64,000 nucleotides of DNA from Sphingomonas sp. Leaf20 (GTDB lineage Bacteria; Pseudomonadota; Alphaproteobacteria; Sphingomonadales; Sphingomonadaceae). The stretch lies in assembly GCF_001421535.1 (NCBI RefSeq), contig NZ_LMKN01000008.1:473952-537951 (forward strand). The letters run 5' to 3'. The translations under genes and the position numbers were made by a program. The notes under the pieces were generated by a model. It was not told the DNA's origin and made no database searches. It was given only the letters and a program-made list of their open reading frames with translations. This document shows, one piece after another, positions 10,687-20,214 of this stretch (positions are counted from its first letter, which is position 1; every line of letters starts with the position of its first letter).

Positions 10687-11985
10687 ATGTCAACCGCAGC
10701 CGCCGGCCCCGCCCTGGGGCTCGACTTCGGCACGACCAACAGCGTCGTGGCTTTGGGCACACCCGGTGGCTTACCCGAGCTGGTGACGTTTGCCGCACCT
10801 GCCGAGACCAGCCCGGTGTTCCGGTCCGCGTTGTGCTTCTGGCAGGACGACAGCGGCAAGGGGCTCGCGTCGGATGCGGGGCCGTGGGCGATCGCGGAGT
10901 ATATGGAATATCCGCTCGACAGCCGGTTCATCCAGTCGTTCAAGTCGGTCGCGGCGATGAAGACGTTCGAACAGGCCTCGGTCTTCGACAAGCGCTATCG
11001 CTTCGAGGAGATGGGCAAGCTGTTCCTCGACAAGCTCATCGCGCATGCGGGCGGCAGGCTCGACACGCGGCCGCACCGGATCGTCGTCGGGCGTCCGGTC
11101 GAATATGCCGGCGCCAGGCCCGACGAGGCGCTCGCGCGGACGCGCTACGACGCGATGTTCAAGGGCTTCGGCGCGGAGATCCATTATGTCTATGAACCGC
11201 TTGGTGCGGCGTACAGCTATGCGACGCGGCTGACCGAGCCTGCAACGATCCTGGTCGCCGATTTTGGCGGGGGCACGAGCGACTTCTCGGTCGTGCGTGT
11301 CGCCGAACCGGGGGCGGCGCGGCGTTGCACGCCGCTCGGCCATGCGGGCATCGGGATTGCGGGCGACCGGTTCGACTACCGCATCCTCGACCGGCTGGTG
11401 CTGCCGATGCTGGGCAAGGGCGGCGCGTACAAGTCGTTCGGCAAGGAGCTCGAGATCCCGCGCGCCTATTTCGCGGATTTCGCGGACTGGTCCAGGCTCG
11501 CGCTGATGCGCAACCGGAAGACGATGACCGAGCTCGAGCGGTTGCAGAAGACCGCGGTCGATCCCGATGCGATCGGCCGGATGATCGCGGTGATCGAGAA
11601 CGAGCTCGGTTATCCGCTCTACGATGCGGTCGGATCGCTCAAGCGTGCGTTGTCGACGGGTGAGGACGCGCACTTCCATTTTGCAGGCGCCGGGCTCGAG
11701 ATCGAGGCGGACGTGACGCGCGACCAGTTCGAGGGCTGGATCGCGGACGACATCGCGCGGATCGAGACGACCGTCGACCGCGCGCTGGCGGTGGCGAACG
11801 TTGAGAGCGCCGAGATCGACCGCGTGTTCCTGACCGGCGGATCGTCGCTGATCCCGCGCGTGCGGCGAATCTTTACCGAGCGGTTCGGCGACGCGGCGAT
11901 CATGAGCGGCGGCGAGCTGACGTCGATCGCGCACGGGCTCGCGCTGATCGGCGAGCAGGACGATATCGCGGCGTGGTCGGCATGA
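10687..11985 (+). CDS. Hsp70-family (YegD-like) protein
   Basis: 432 aa with the actin/Hsp70 ATPase fold: phosphate-1 loop GLDFGTTNSVVAL at about 13-25, phosphate-2 VADFGGGTSDFSVV near 194, and adenosine motif VFLTGGSSLIPRV near 382. The length corresponds to the nucleotide-binding part; the C-terminal substrate-binding domain of DnaK is missing, as in YegD. Probably an ATPase with a specialised chaperone or regulatory role. GGAG ends 6 bases before the ATG. The stop overlaps the next gene's ATG (ATGA). Confidence 0.88.
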   Translation: MSTAAAGPALGLDFGTTNSVVALGTPGGLPELVTFAAPAETSPVFRSALCFWQDDSGKGLASDAGPWAIAEYMEYPLDSRFIQSFKSVAAMKTFEQASVFDKRYRFEEMGKLFLDKLIAHAGGRLDTRPHRIVVGRPVEYAGARPDEALARTRYDAMFKGFGAEIHYVYEPLGAAYSYATRLTEPATILVADFGGGTSDFSVVRVAEPGAARRCTPLGHAGIGIAGDRFDYRILDRLVLPMLGKGGAYKSFGKELEIPRAYFADFADWSRLALMRNRKTMTELERLQKTAVDPDAIGRMIAVIENELGYPLYDAVGSLKRALSTGEDAHFHFAGAGLEIEADVTRDQFEGWIADDIARIETTVDRALAVANVESAEIDRVFLTGGSSLIPRVRRIFTERFGDAAIMSGGELTSIAHGLALIGEQDDIAAWSA

Positions 11986-12644
11986 TCCCGCGAATCTGCC
12001 TCGACACCGCGCAGGTGCCCGGCGGCGGCGAGCTGCGGCTGTTCCAGCGCGGTGCCGAATTCTCGATCATGCTCGGCGCGAATGAGCTGATGAACAGCCG
12101 GCTGAGCGGGTCGGAGGAGGCGCTTGCCGAGCAGGCATGCGATCGTATCGGCGCGCGGCCGGGTGTGCGGATGCTGATCGGCGGGCTGGGCATGGGGTTC
12201 ACGCTGCGTGCAGCACTCGCGCGGCTGCCGGGCGATGCGGAGGTCGCGGTTGCAGAGATCGTGCCCGCGGTGATCGCATGGGCGCGCGGGCCGATGGCGA
12301 CGCTGCACGGCGGCAGCCTGAGCGACCCACGCACGCGCATCGTCGAGGGCGATGTCGCCGAGGCGATCGCCGAGGGCGGGTGGGACGCGATCCTGCTCGA
12401 TGTCGACAACGGGCCCGACGGCCTGTCGCGGCCGGGTAACGACCGGCTCTACGGCGCGGCGGGGCTGGCGCGCGCGCGCGCGGCGTTGCGGCCCGGCGGG
12501 GTGCTGGCGGTATGGTCGGCCGCGCCGAGCAAGGCGTTCGCGAGACGGCTCGACGAGGCTGGCTTTACGGTCGACGAAGTCGTCGCACGCGCGACGCGCA
12601 AGGGCGGCGCACGGCATGTAATCTGGTTCGCCACCAATTCATGA
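11982..12644 (+). CDS. Spermidine synthase-like methyltransferase-fold protein
   Basis: 220 aa. The SAM-binding-fold signature is visible: MLIGGLGMGFTLRAAL (glycine loop), VAEIVPAVIAWARG (acidic end of beta-2), RIVEGDVAEAI, and ILLDVDNGPDG (post-II acidic motif). This resembles the spermidine synthase-like proteins that lack a clear aminopropyl-transfer pocket, so the chemistry cannot be assigned. Overlaps both neighbours by the ATGA arrangement, implying translational coupling with the Hsp70-like and AbrB-like genes. Confidence 0.8.
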   Translation: MIPRICLDTAQVPGGGELRLFQRGAEFSIMLGANELMNSRLSGSEEALAEQACDRIGARPGVRMLIGGLGMGFTLRAALARLPGDAEVAVAEIVPAVIAWARGPMATLHGGSLSDPRTRIVEGDVAEAIAEGGWDAILLDVDNGPDGLSRPGNDRLYGAAGLARARAALRPGGVLAVWSAAPSKAFARRLDEAGFTVDEVVARATRKGGARHVIWFATNS

Positions 12645-13696
12645 TCTGGCGCTGGCTTCTGCTGATCGCGCTCTCGGCGCTCGTGGCGGGGGCGCTGGAA
12701 CTGATCGGACTGCCCGCGGGGCTGTTGCTCGGACCGATGATTGCGGCGGTCGCGCTCGCGGTGCGCGGCTGGTCGCTGGGCGTGCCGGTGCTGGCCTTCC
12801 GGAGCGCGCAGGCGGCGGTCGGCACGCTGATCGCGGGGTCGATCACCACCGGGATCGTCGCGACCGTCGCGGATCACTGGCCGGTGTTCCTTGCGGTCAA
12901 TGTCGCGACGCTCGCGGCGAGCAGCGTGCTCGGCTATCTGCTCAGCCGCTGGCAGGTGCTGCCGGGGACGGTCGCGGTGTGGGGATCGACGCCGGGGGCG
13001 GCGAGCGCGATGGTGCTGATGGCGCAGGCGTACGGCGCCGACTCACGGCTGGTCGCAGTGATGACCTATACGCGCGTCGTGTGCGTCGCGGTCGTCGCCT
13101 CCGTGCTGGCCGCGGTAATGGTCGGCGGCGGCAGCGGGCATCACCCTGCCGCGACCTGGTTCGCCAGCGTCGATCCGGTCGCGGTGCTGCGGACGGTGGC
13201 GATCGCGGGGGTGGGCGCGGCGGTCGGCGTCTTGCTGCGGTTGCCGGCAGGCGCGCTGCTCGGATCGCTCGTGCTGGCGGGGGTGCTCAACGTCACCGGG
13301 ATCGCGCAGCCGGTGCTGCCGCAATGGTTGCTCGCGATCAGCTATGCGGTGGTCGGGTGGAAGATCGGGCTGTCGTTCACGCGCGATACGCTCCGCGTGG
13401 CGGGCAAAGCGATGCCGCGGATCCTGCTGTCGGTCGGACTGCTGATCGTGTTCTGCGGTGGCATCGCGGCGGCGCTGACGCGCTGGGCGGGGATCGACCC
13501 GGTCACCGCCTATCTCGCCTCGAGCCCGGGCGGGATGGACTCGGTCGCGATCATCGCCGCGTCGAGCCCGGTCGACGTGCCGTTCGTGATGGCGTTGCAG
13601 GTGATGCGGTTTCTCGGCGTGTTGCTGATCGGGCCACCACTCGCGCGGTTCGTCGCCACGCGGCAGGGCGGGGTGCCGCCGGTCATTCCGACCTGA
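12641..13696 (+). CDS. AbrB-family integral membrane protein
   Basis: 351 aa, about ten hydrophobic segments, strongly rich in Ala, Gly, Leu and Val. It matches the AbrB duplicated membrane domain family (often annotated as ammonia monooxygenase regulator): two repeats of the pattern GLPAGLLLGPMIAAVAL (about 20-36) and PAGALLGSLVLAGVLN in the second half, and a SSPGGMDSVAIIAAS stretch near 289. The role is unknown; transport or regulation at the inner membrane are both possible. Start ATG overlaps the previous stop. Converges on dctD with a palindromic repeat between them. Confidence 0.8.
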   Translation: MIWRWLLLIALSALVAGALELIGLPAGLLLGPMIAAVALAVRGWSLGVPVLAFRSAQAAVGTLIAGSITTGIVATVADHWPVFLAVNVATLAASSVLGYLLSRWQVLPGTVAVWGSTPGAASAMVLMAQAYGADSRLVAVMTYTRVVCVAVVASVLAAVMVGGGSGHHPAATWFASVDPVAVLRTVAIAGVGAAVGVLLRLPAGALLGSLVLAGVLNVTGIAQPVLPQWLLAISYAVVGWKIGLSFTRDTLRVAGKAMPRILLSVGLLIVFCGGIAAALTRWAGIDPVTAYLASSPGGMDSVAIIAASSPVDVPFVMALQVMRFLGVLLIGPPLARFVATRQGGVPPVIPT

Positions 13697-13719
13697 CCCC
13701 GTACCTCCCCATCATCGCC

Positions 13720-13745
13720 GTCATCCTGACTGTCGTCAGGATGAC
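13720..13745. repeat. Palindromic repeat (copy 3) between convergent genes
   Basis: GTCATCCTGA-N6-TCAGGATGAC with centre CTGTCG, lying in the 51-base gap between the AbrB-family gene and dctD, whose 3' ends face each other. Here it could serve as a bidirectional terminator. One centre base differs from copy 2. Confidence 0.85.
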
Positions 13746-13747
13746 GG

Positions 13748-15088
13748 TCACCCCTTGGTCGGGCGATAGGCCTCGACGTCGATCTCGTGGCGCTTGAGCT
13801 TGTCGTAGAAGGTCTTGCGCGGGATGCCGAGCGCGGCGAGCGCGGATCGTACGTCGCCGCTGACCTGTCGCAGCGTCGTGCGGATCGTCGCTTCCTCGAA
13901 CTTGTCGACGCGCGCCGGCAACGGCATGTCGGCATGCTCGGCATCCGGTTCGTCGGCCTCGACGCGTAACACCAGGCGCTTGGCCAGATTGTCGAGTTCG
14001 CGGACGTTGCCCGGCCAGTCATGCTGCCCGAGATAGGCAAGCGTCGCGGTGTCGATCGTCGGTACCTCGCGGCCGAACCGCTCCGCCGCCTGGTGGAGGA
14101 GGTGCCCGAACAGCAACGGCACGTCGTCACGGCGTTCGCGCAGCGGCGGGATCCGCAATCGCACGGCATCGAGCCGGAACAGAAGGTCGGCCCGGAACCG
14201 CCCGGCCTCGACCGCGTGATCGAGCCCGGGCTTCGACGCCGCGATCACGCGAAGGTCGAGCGCGCGTGCCAGGTCGCCGCCGATCGGCATCACCTCGCGT
14301 TCCTCGAGCACGCGCAGCAACCGCGCCTGGACGGTCGACGACACGCTCTCGATCTCGTCGAGAAACAGCGTGCCGCGGTTCGACGCCTCGATCCGGCCGG
14401 TGCGCGGCAGCCGCGAATCGCCGTCATGGCCGAACAGCTCGATCTCGGCGACGACGTCGGGCAACGCCGCGCAGTTGAGCGCCACGAACGGGCGCGAACG
14501 GCGGTTGCTCCAGCGGTGCAGCAGGACCGCGACCAGTTCCTTGCCGGTCCCGGTCTCGCCCTCGATCAGCACGTCGATATTGGCCTGCGCGATCTGGCGC
14601 ATCGTGTCGCGCAGGCGGATCATGACCGGGGTCTCGCCGATCAGCGGCTCGGCACCGATCGTCTCCTCGGCGGCGGCGCGCAGGCGGCGATTGTCGAGGA
14701 CCAGCCGGCGCATGTCGAGCGCCCGGCGTGCGCCCGCGATCAGGTGATCGGTCGCGAACGGCTTCGGGATGAAGTCGAACGCGCCATTCTTGAGCGCGGC
14801 GACCGCCATCGCGACGTCGCCGTGGCCGGTCATCAGCAGGACGGGGATCTCGTGGTCGATCGCGGCGATCCGGCGGAACAGCTCGAGCCCGTCCATCTTG
14901 GGCATGCGGATGTCCGAGACGACCGCACCGTCGAACCCGGCATCGACCCGCGCGAGCGCCGCGACCGGATCGCGTTCGGCGATGACCGAGATGCCGGCGA
15001 GCTCGAACGATTGCTCAAGCGCACCGCGCAGCACGTCGTCGTCGTCGACCAGGAGGATCGATTGTTCCGTTCGCGCAGGGTCGCTCAT
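13748..15088 (-). CDS. dctD: C4-dicarboxylate two-component response regulator DctD-like (no GAFTGA loop)
   Basis: 446 aa NtrC-type regulator: receiver domain (1-125, acceptor D59 in VVSDIRMPKMDG), AAA+ central domain (about 145-380; Walker A GETGTGKE 177-184, Walker B GTLFLDE 239-245, arginine-finger region FRADLLFRLDAVRLRIPPLRER), and a C-terminal Fis-type helix-turn-helix (about 400-440). The usual GAFTGA sigma-54 contact loop should follow ELFGH (217-221), but the sequence reads HDGDSRLPRTGRIE: the motif is absent. Paired with dctB by an ATGA overlap and divergent from dctA, which is its likely target. Confidence 0.88.
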   Translation of the reverse strand: MSDPARTEQSILLVDDDDVLRGALEQSFELAGISVIAERDPVAALARVDAGFDGAVVSDIRMPKMDGLELFRRIAAIDHEIPVLLMTGHGDVAMAVAALKNGAFDFIPKPFATDHLIAGARRALDMRRLVLDNRRLRAAAEETIGAEPLIGETPVMIRLRDTMRQIAQANIDVLIEGETGTGKELVAVLLHRWSNRRSRPFVALNCAALPDVVAEIELFGHDGDSRLPRTGRIEASNRGTLFLDEIESVSSTVQARLLRVLEEREVMPIGGDLARALDLRVIAASKPGLDHAVEAGRFRADLLFRLDAVRLRIPPLRERRDDVPLLFGHLLHQAAERFGREVPTIDTATLAYLGQHDWPGNVRELDNLAKRLVLRVEADEPDAEHADMPLPARVDKFEEATIRTTLRQVSGDVRSALAALGIPRKTFYDKLKRHEIDVEAYRPTKG

Positions 15089-16869
15089 GCCTTCACCAGG
15101 ATCATGCGGAAGATGGCACCTTGGGATGAGGGAACGAGGTCGAGCGTGCCGCCGAACTCGGTCATGATGTCGCGCGCGATCCCGAGGCCCAGGCCGAGCC
15201 CGTCCTTCTTGCTGGTCGCGAACGGCGTGAAGAGGTGGTCGGCGATGTCGGCGGCAATCCCCGGGCCGCTGTCGGCGACGGTCAGCACGACGTCGCGACC
15301 GCGTCGCCCGATCGTCACGTCGACGCGGGCATCGCGCCGCTCCGAGACCGCGTCGAGCGCGTTCTGGAGCAGGTTGACGAGCACCTGTTCGAGACGCACG
15401 CGCCCGGCGATCACCGTCAGCCGCGCCTCGGGCCCGTCTGGCAGCGCGAGCGTGACGCCTTTCGCGCGGTAGCGGTCGCCGATCAACAGCCGGACGCCGT
15501 CGATGACCGCGTCGAGTGCAACCGGGCCGATCGATCCCGCCCCTCGCCGGGCATAGCGCCGGAGCCCCGCGGTGATCGCGCCGATCCGGCTGGTCAGGTC
15601 GACGATCGACTGGAGATTGGTCGCCGCGCGTGCCGGTTCGCCGCGCTCGAGGAACGCGGCGGCATTGTCGGCGAACGTCCGGATCGCGGCGACCGGCTGG
15701 TTGATCTCGTGCGCGACGCTGGCGGTGATCGTGCCGATCGACCCCACGCGGTTCGCGTGCGCCAGCTCCTCGCGTGCCTGGCGGAAGCGCTGGTCGGACG
15801 CCTCGCGCTGCTCGACCTCGACCTGCAATCGTTCGGCGGTCGCGCGCAACTCGGCGGTACGGCGTGCGACCTCCGCCTCGAGCTCCGCGCGCGCGCCGGC
15901 GTTGCGCTTACGTCGCGCATAGACCCACCACGCCGCCGCCATCGTCGCGATCGTCGCCAATCCGGCCAGCGCGGTCGCCCAGCGCGTCCGCGTCGCAGCG
16001 ACGCGAAGCGCCACGTCGAGCGGCTCCATGTGCACCAGCCGCCAGCCCGCGATCGGCACGGGCAGCGACACCGTCACTGCCGGCGTGCCATCGGGAAGCC
16101 GGGACCGCTCGCCGGCGATCGTCAACGGGGCGGGGACGAGCCGTATCGAGCCGAACTGACGCGTACGCGCGAGCAGCGCGCGGCGGCGCGGCGATAGCGG
16201 GCGGGTGGTATGGAATTGCAGTCTGGGATCGCTGGAGATCAGGATCACGCCGTCGGGATCGACGACGAAGGTCGCCATGTGCGACCGGATCCAGGCGCGG
16301 GCGATCTTGTCGAACTCGACCTTCACCACGACCACGCCGAGCGGCTTGCCGCCGCGGTCGATCCGCCGCGAGAGATAGAGTCCGGACCGCCCGCTGACGC
16401 TGCCAAGCGCGAAGAATTCGGTCGCGCCCGACGCCATCGCCTCGGTGAAATATTCGCGGAAGCGATAATTGTGACCGAGGAAGCTGTCGCGGCGCGCGGC
16501 GTTCGACGCGGCGATCGTCATCCCCTGGCTGTCCAGCGCGTAGATCACCGGTGCGCCCGTCCGTTCGGCGAGCAGGGCGAGCTTCTGGTTCAACGCCGCA
16601 TCCACGCGCCCCGATTCGAGTGCGGCCCGGACGTCGGGATATTCGCCGAGCATGATCGGCAGCAATCGATACGTCTGGAGCTCCGCCTCGAGCAGCTGGA
16701 GGTTGGTCCGGGTCTGCTGCGTGGCGGCCATCTGGACCGTCGCCGCGGCATCCGCGACCGCGCGGCGGCCATAGATCGACGCCGTGCCCGCGACCATCAC
16801 GCCAAGCAGAACGAAGGCGAGAAGGACGGTCATTGCCGCGCTGAAAAGAGCCGATCGCGTCCACGTCAT
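15085..16869 (-). CDS. dctB: C4-dicarboxylate sensor histidine kinase DctB-like
   Basis: 594 aa membrane kinase: membrane helix at about 10-30, periplasmic double-Cache-like sensing domain (about 35-285, including [14 protein letters not shown] and [16 protein letters not shown]), second helix near 300-320, coiled coil, HisKA with H387 in [19 protein letters not shown], and HATPase with DSGPGIA and [11 protein letters not shown]. This architecture and the dctA neighbour fit a C4-dicarboxylate sensor. I chose ATG 16869; a 32-residue upstream extension crosses the shared regulatory region and looks non-coding. Confidence 0.88.
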   Translation of the reverse strand: MTWTRSALFSAAMTVLLAFVLLGVMVAGTASIYGRRAVADAAATVQMAATQQTRTNLQLLEAELQTYRLLPIMLGEYPDVRAALESGRVDAALNQKLALLAERTGAPVIYALDSQGMTIAASNAARRDSFLGHNYRFREYFTEAMASGATEFFALGSVSGRSGLYLSRRIDRGGKPLGVVVVKVEFDKIARAWIRSHMATFVVDPDGVILISSDPRLQFHTTRPLSPRRRALLARTRQFGSIRLVPAPLTIAGERSRLPDGTPAVTVSLPVPIAGWRLVHMEPLDVALRVAATRTRWATALAGLATIATMAAAWWVYARRKRNAGARAELEAEVARRTAELRATAERLQVEVEQREASDQRFRQAREELAHANRVGSIGTITASVAHEINQPVAAIRTFADNAAAFLERGEPARAATNLQSIVDLTSRIGAITAGLRRYARRGAGSIGPVALDAVIDGVRLLIGDRYRAKGVTLALPDGPEARLTVIAGRVRLEQVLVNLLQNALDAVSERRDARVDVTIGRRGRDVVLTVADSGPGIAADIADHLFTPFATSKKDGLGLGLGIARDIMTEFGGTLDLVPSSQGAIFRMILVKA

Positions 16870-16871
16870 TT

Positions 16872-16932
16872 TGTGCGGATTATCACACACATCGGGTGCG
16901 CGCCATCCGCATAATGGTGCAAAATCCGCACA
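16872..16932. promoter_or_regulatory. Symmetric repeats between dctB and dctA: candidate regulator sites
   Basis: TGTGCGGATT (16872-16881) and AATCCGCACA (16923-16932) are perfect inverted repeats, and a third copy of the core, ATCCGCA, sits at 16905-16911, 19 bases from the one at 16924. This is the kind of repeated site expected for DctD upstream of dctA. No good sigma-54 promoter follows: GG-N10-GC occurs at 16916-16929 but lacks the rest of the consensus. On the minus strand GATAAT (16879-16884) lies just before dctB, allowing a nearly leaderless dctB transcript. Confidence 0.5.
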
Positions 16933-17072
16933 TTGGAAATGCCGGTATGGCAAAAAATGGCGCAAAACCGCGGGTTTATCAGGTGCTGGTCGTGCGGTTG
17001 AAGTGTCAGGTCCGGCACGGCATTACGTCCGTCAGATACCGCCAGCACAAGCTGGTGCGACTTCAGGAGGCG

Positions 17073-18422
17073 ATGTTGACGATTCCATCCCAGGCATATG
17101 CGGTCGCGGAAACGCCCCGCCGGAAACGCTGGACGGGCCAGCTTTATATCCAGGTGCTGATCGCGATCGTGCTGGGCGCGGCGCTCGGCCATTTCTATCC
17201 GACCTATGGCGCGGCGCTGAAGCCGCTGGGCGATGCCTTCATCAAGCTGGTGAAGATGATCATCGCCCCGGTGATCTTCCTCACGCTCGTCACCGGGATC
17301 GCCGGGATGAAGGAACTGGGCTCGGTCGGCCGGGTCGCGGGCAAGGCGTTCGCCTATTTCCTGTTCTTCTCGACGCTCGCGCTGATCGTCGGCCTGATCG
17401 TCGCCAACGTCGTCCAGCCGGGCGCGGGGATGAACATCGACGCCGCCTCGCTCGATACCAAGGGCATCGCCGACTATACGGTCAAGGCGCATGAGACGAC
17501 GATCACCGGGTTCCTGATGAGCATCATCCCGGACACGATGGTCAGCGCGTTCACCGACGGCAACATCCTGCAGATCCTGCTGATCGCGATCCTGTTCGGC
17601 ATCTCGCTGAGCTTGGTCGGCGAGCCTGCCAAGCCCGTGCTCAACTTCCTCGAGCGTCTCAGCCTGATCGTCTTCAAGCTGGTCGGCATCCTGATGCGCG
17701 CAGCCCCGCTCGGTGCGTTCGGCGCGATCGCGTTCACGATCGGCAAATACGGGATCGGCAGCCTCGCCAATCTCGGCGCGCTGGTCGCGACCTTCTATCT
17801 GACCGCGGCGCTGTTCGTGGTTGTCATCCTCGGCACCGTCGCACGCCTGACGGGCTTCTCGATCTTCAAGCTGATCAAGTATCTGAAGGCCGAACTGCTG
17901 CTGGTGCTCGGCACGTCGTCGTCGGAAGCCGCGCTGCCGAACCTGATCCAGAAGATGGAGGCTGCGGGCTGCGAGAAGTCGGTCGTCGGGCTGGTCGTGC
18001 CGACCGGCTATTCGTTCAACCTCGACGGTACCAACATCTACATGACGCTGGCGGCGTTGTTCATCGCGCAGGCGACGAACACTGACCTGACGCTGGGGCA
18101 GGAGCTGCTGCTGCTCGTCGTCGCGATGATCTCGTCCAAGGGGGCCGCCGGCGTCACCGGCGCGGGCTTCATCACGCTGGCGGCCACACTGTCGATCGTC
18201 CCGACCGTGCCGATCGCGGGCATGGCGCTGATCCTCGGCGTCGACCGCTTCATGAGCGAGTGCCGGAGTCTCACCAACTTCATCGGCAATGCGGTCGCGA
18301 CGATCGTCGTCGCGCGCTGGGAAGGCGCGCTCGACCGCGACAAGCTCGATGCGGCGCTCTCGGGCAAGTTGCCCGAACTCGCACCGGCGCCGGTCGCCAC
18401 CGCCGCGGTTCCTGCCGCTTGA
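17073..18422 (+). CDS. dctA: C4-dicarboxylate:cation symporter DctA
   Basis: 449 aa DAACS-family inner-membrane carrier for succinate, fumarate and malate. Seen: eight hydrophobic segments and the family signatures [16 protein letters not shown] near 60, the serine-rich [10 protein letters not shown] re-entrant loop near 275, and [13 protein letters not shown] near 310, part of the substrate and cation site. AGGAGG (17065-17070) is only 2 bases from ATG 17073 but 5 from TTG 17076, so translation may begin one codon later. Divergent from dctBD. Confidence 0.95.
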   Translation: MLTIPSQAYAVAETPRRKRWTGQLYIQVLIAIVLGAALGHFYPTYGAALKPLGDAFIKLVKMIIAPVIFLTLVTGIAGMKELGSVGRVAGKAFAYFLFFSTLALIVGLIVANVVQPGAGMNIDAASLDTKGIADYTVKAHETTITGFLMSIIPDTMVSAFTDGNILQILLIAILFGISLSLVGEPAKPVLNFLERLSLIVFKLVGILMRAAPLGAFGAIAFTIGKYGIGSLANLGALVATFYLTAALFVVVILGTVARLTGFSIFKLIKYLKAELLLVLGTSSSEAALPNLIQKMEAAGCEKSVVGLVVPTGYSFNLDGTNIYMTLAALFIAQATNTDLTLGQELLLLVVAMISSKGAAGVTGAGFITLAATLSIVPTVPIAGMALILGVDRFMSECRSLTNFIGNAVATIVVARWEGALDRDKLDAALSGKLPELAPAPVATAAVPAA

Positions 18423-18429
18423 TCCCGAC

Positions 18430-18451
18430 GGGGCCGGCACGCGCCGGCCCC
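18430..18451 (+). terminator. GC hairpin between dctA and the porin gene
   Basis: GGGGCCGGC (18430-18438) pairs perfectly with GCCGGCCCC (18443-18451) around a 4-base loop, 8 bases after the dctA stop. There is no U-tract, so it may attenuate or protect the mRNA between dctA and the porin rather than terminate fully. Confidence 0.45.
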
Positions 18452-18474
18452 GCGACCAGTACCGGACAGCTTAT

Positions 18475-20028
18475 ATGACCTCGATGATGATGCGCCGCGT
18501 GCGCCACGCGGCGGGCTTTGCCGTCGCGACCCTCCCCGCGATGGCGCTGGCCCAGGCCGCGCCGCAGCAGGCCGCTCCCCAGACCGCGTCGCCCAAGGCG
18601 CGCGAACGGCTCGGCCCCGTGTCCAAGGATGCCGCCAGCACCAGCGCGGCGTCGCCGATTTCCGAAAGCTATCCCAATGCCGCGGTCGGCGACGGCGTCA
18701 CCGCGGGCGGCTACAACCAGTCGCGCTGGGCGGAGGACTGGTCGAAGCTGCGCGATCCGGCCAAGCGCAAGGACATCATCGACCAGCTCAAATTCATCTC
18801 GATCGCGGGCGACGGCGACGTGTACCTGACGCTGTCGGGCGAGGCGCGGTTGCGCGTCAACCACACCACCAACCCCAATCTCCGCGACAGCGAAGCGCAG
18901 CGTCAGGACATTCTCCGTCTGTTCGGCGGCGCGGACCTGCACGTCGGCGAGCATCTGCGCTTCTATGGCGAACTCGCGCACGGCACGCTCGAGGGCGAGA
19001 ATCTCGGCAACGTGCTGCCGAACCTGCGCAACAAGCTCGCGGTGCAGCAGGCGTTCGTCGACCTGACCGGGACGGTCGCGGATGTCGATGTCGGCGTCCG
19101 CTATGGTCGGCAGACCTTTGCCGACGGCCCGAACCTGCTGGTCGTGCCGCGCGACAACAACACGTTGTATTTCGGGTTCAACGGTTTCCGCGGCTGGGCG
19201 CGGGCCAAGAACGTGCGCGCCGACGTGTTCGACTTCAAGCCGACCGCGTACGGCACGCAGGGTACGCGCGACGACGATGCGGAAAGCGCCCGGCGTTTCT
19301 CGGGCATCTCGACCGGCATCGTCCTGCCCGACACGCTGTTCGGTGGTTCGAAGCTCTATCTCGACCCGTTTCTCTGGCGGCTGCGCAATCGCAACGCGGT
19401 CTGGGGGACCGACAATGCGCGCGAAGTCCGAAATTTCTACGGGCTGCATTTCTGGGGCGATGCGGGACCGGTCAATCTCGACTGGACGGTCAATTACCAG
19501 GGCGGCAGCTATGACAACCGCTCGATCGAGGCATGGCTGATCCTGCTCGCGCAGACCTACAAGCTGGGCAAGGGCCGCAACGCGCCGCGCATCGGCTTCC
19601 ACGCGGACTATGCGAGCGGCGGCGGCGCCTATGGCAACGGCACGCTGCGCACCGCGCTCGCGCCGTTCGGCAACAACATCTATTACAGCTATCAGCTGTT
19701 CGCGACGCCGACCAACCTGATCGCGGTTGCGCCGAACGTCAGCTTCAGCGTGTTCGACAAGCTGCGGCTGACGGCCGAATATCAGCTGTCGTGGCGCGAT
19801 ACGCAGAGCGATGCGGTCTACCGCGCCAACGGCACGGCGTTTGCGGGCACGCAGAATGTCTCGGGCAGCAAGATCGCCGACACGATCCGGTTCCAGGCGG
19901 TCTATCCGATCACCTCGCGCCTGTCGTTCACCGGGCGCTACGAGCATCTGATCGCGGGGCCTGCGCTGACCCGTGCGAACTACAAGAACTCGGACTTCCT
20001 CGCGGGCTGGCTCAGCTACCGCTTCTGA
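18475..20028 (+). CDS. Alginate-export-family outer-membrane beta-barrel porin
   Basis: 517 aa with a signal peptide (MMMRRVRHAAGFAVATLPAM, cleavage likely after ALA near 25), a Gln/Pro/Ala-rich linker, and a long beta-strand-rich barrel ending in aromatic YRF, the usual outer-membrane assembly signal. It resembles the AlgE/alginate_exp porin family. Starting 52 bases after dctA, it probably supplies the outer-membrane route for C4-dicarboxylates or related anions (inference). ATG 18475, 18484 and 18487 are possible starts; I kept the longest. Confidence 0.8.
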   Translation: MTSMMMRRVRHAAGFAVATLPAMALAQAAPQQAAPQTASPKARERLGPVSKDAASTSAASPISESYPNAAVGDGVTAGGYNQSRWAEDWSKLRDPAKRKDIIDQLKFISIAGDGDVYLTLSGEARLRVNHTTNPNLRDSEAQRQDILRLFGGADLHVGEHLRFYGELAHGTLEGENLGNVLPNLRNKLAVQQAFVDLTGTVADVDVGVRYGRQTFADGPNLLVVPRDNNTLYFGFNGFRGWARAKNVRADVFDFKPTAYGTQGTRDDDAESARRFSGISTGIVLPDTLFGGSKLYLDPFLWRLRNRNAVWGTDNAREVRNFYGLHFWGDAGPVNLDWTVNYQGGSYDNRSIEAWLILLAQTYKLGKGRNAPRIGFHADYASGGGAYGNGTLRTALAPFGNNIYYSYQLFATPTNLIAVAPNVSFSVFDKLRLTAEYQLSWRDTQSDAVYRANGTAFAGTQNVSGSKIADTIRFQAVYPITSRLSFTGRYEHLIAGPALTRANYKNSDFLAGWLSYRF

Positions 20029-20054
20029 TCGGGCGTGGCTGCCCGCCCCAATCC

Positions 20055-20080
20055 GTCATCCTGACGACACTCAGGATGAC
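20055..20080. repeat. Palindromic repeat (copy 4) after the porin gene
   Basis: GTCATCCTGA-N6-TCAGGATGAC with centre CGACAC, 26 bases after the porin stop. Likely the 3' hairpin of the dctA-porin transcript. Confidence 0.8.
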
Positions 20081-20214
20081 GGCCGGGGCGGGCAGGCGCG
20101 ATACCGCCTGAATTAACCTGCGACATACCGCCGACACTTCGTACGATTTCGACCATACCGGTCCTTCAATTCGGTCGATCTTTGTGGCACATGGTCTCCA
20201 GCACAAGGAGTCAC

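Noticed and set aside
16916..16929. GG-N10-GC spacing resembling a sigma-54 promoter upstream of dctA
   Set aside because: Only the invariant dinucleotides fit; it overlaps the inverted repeat and the neighbouring regulator lacks GAFTGA.
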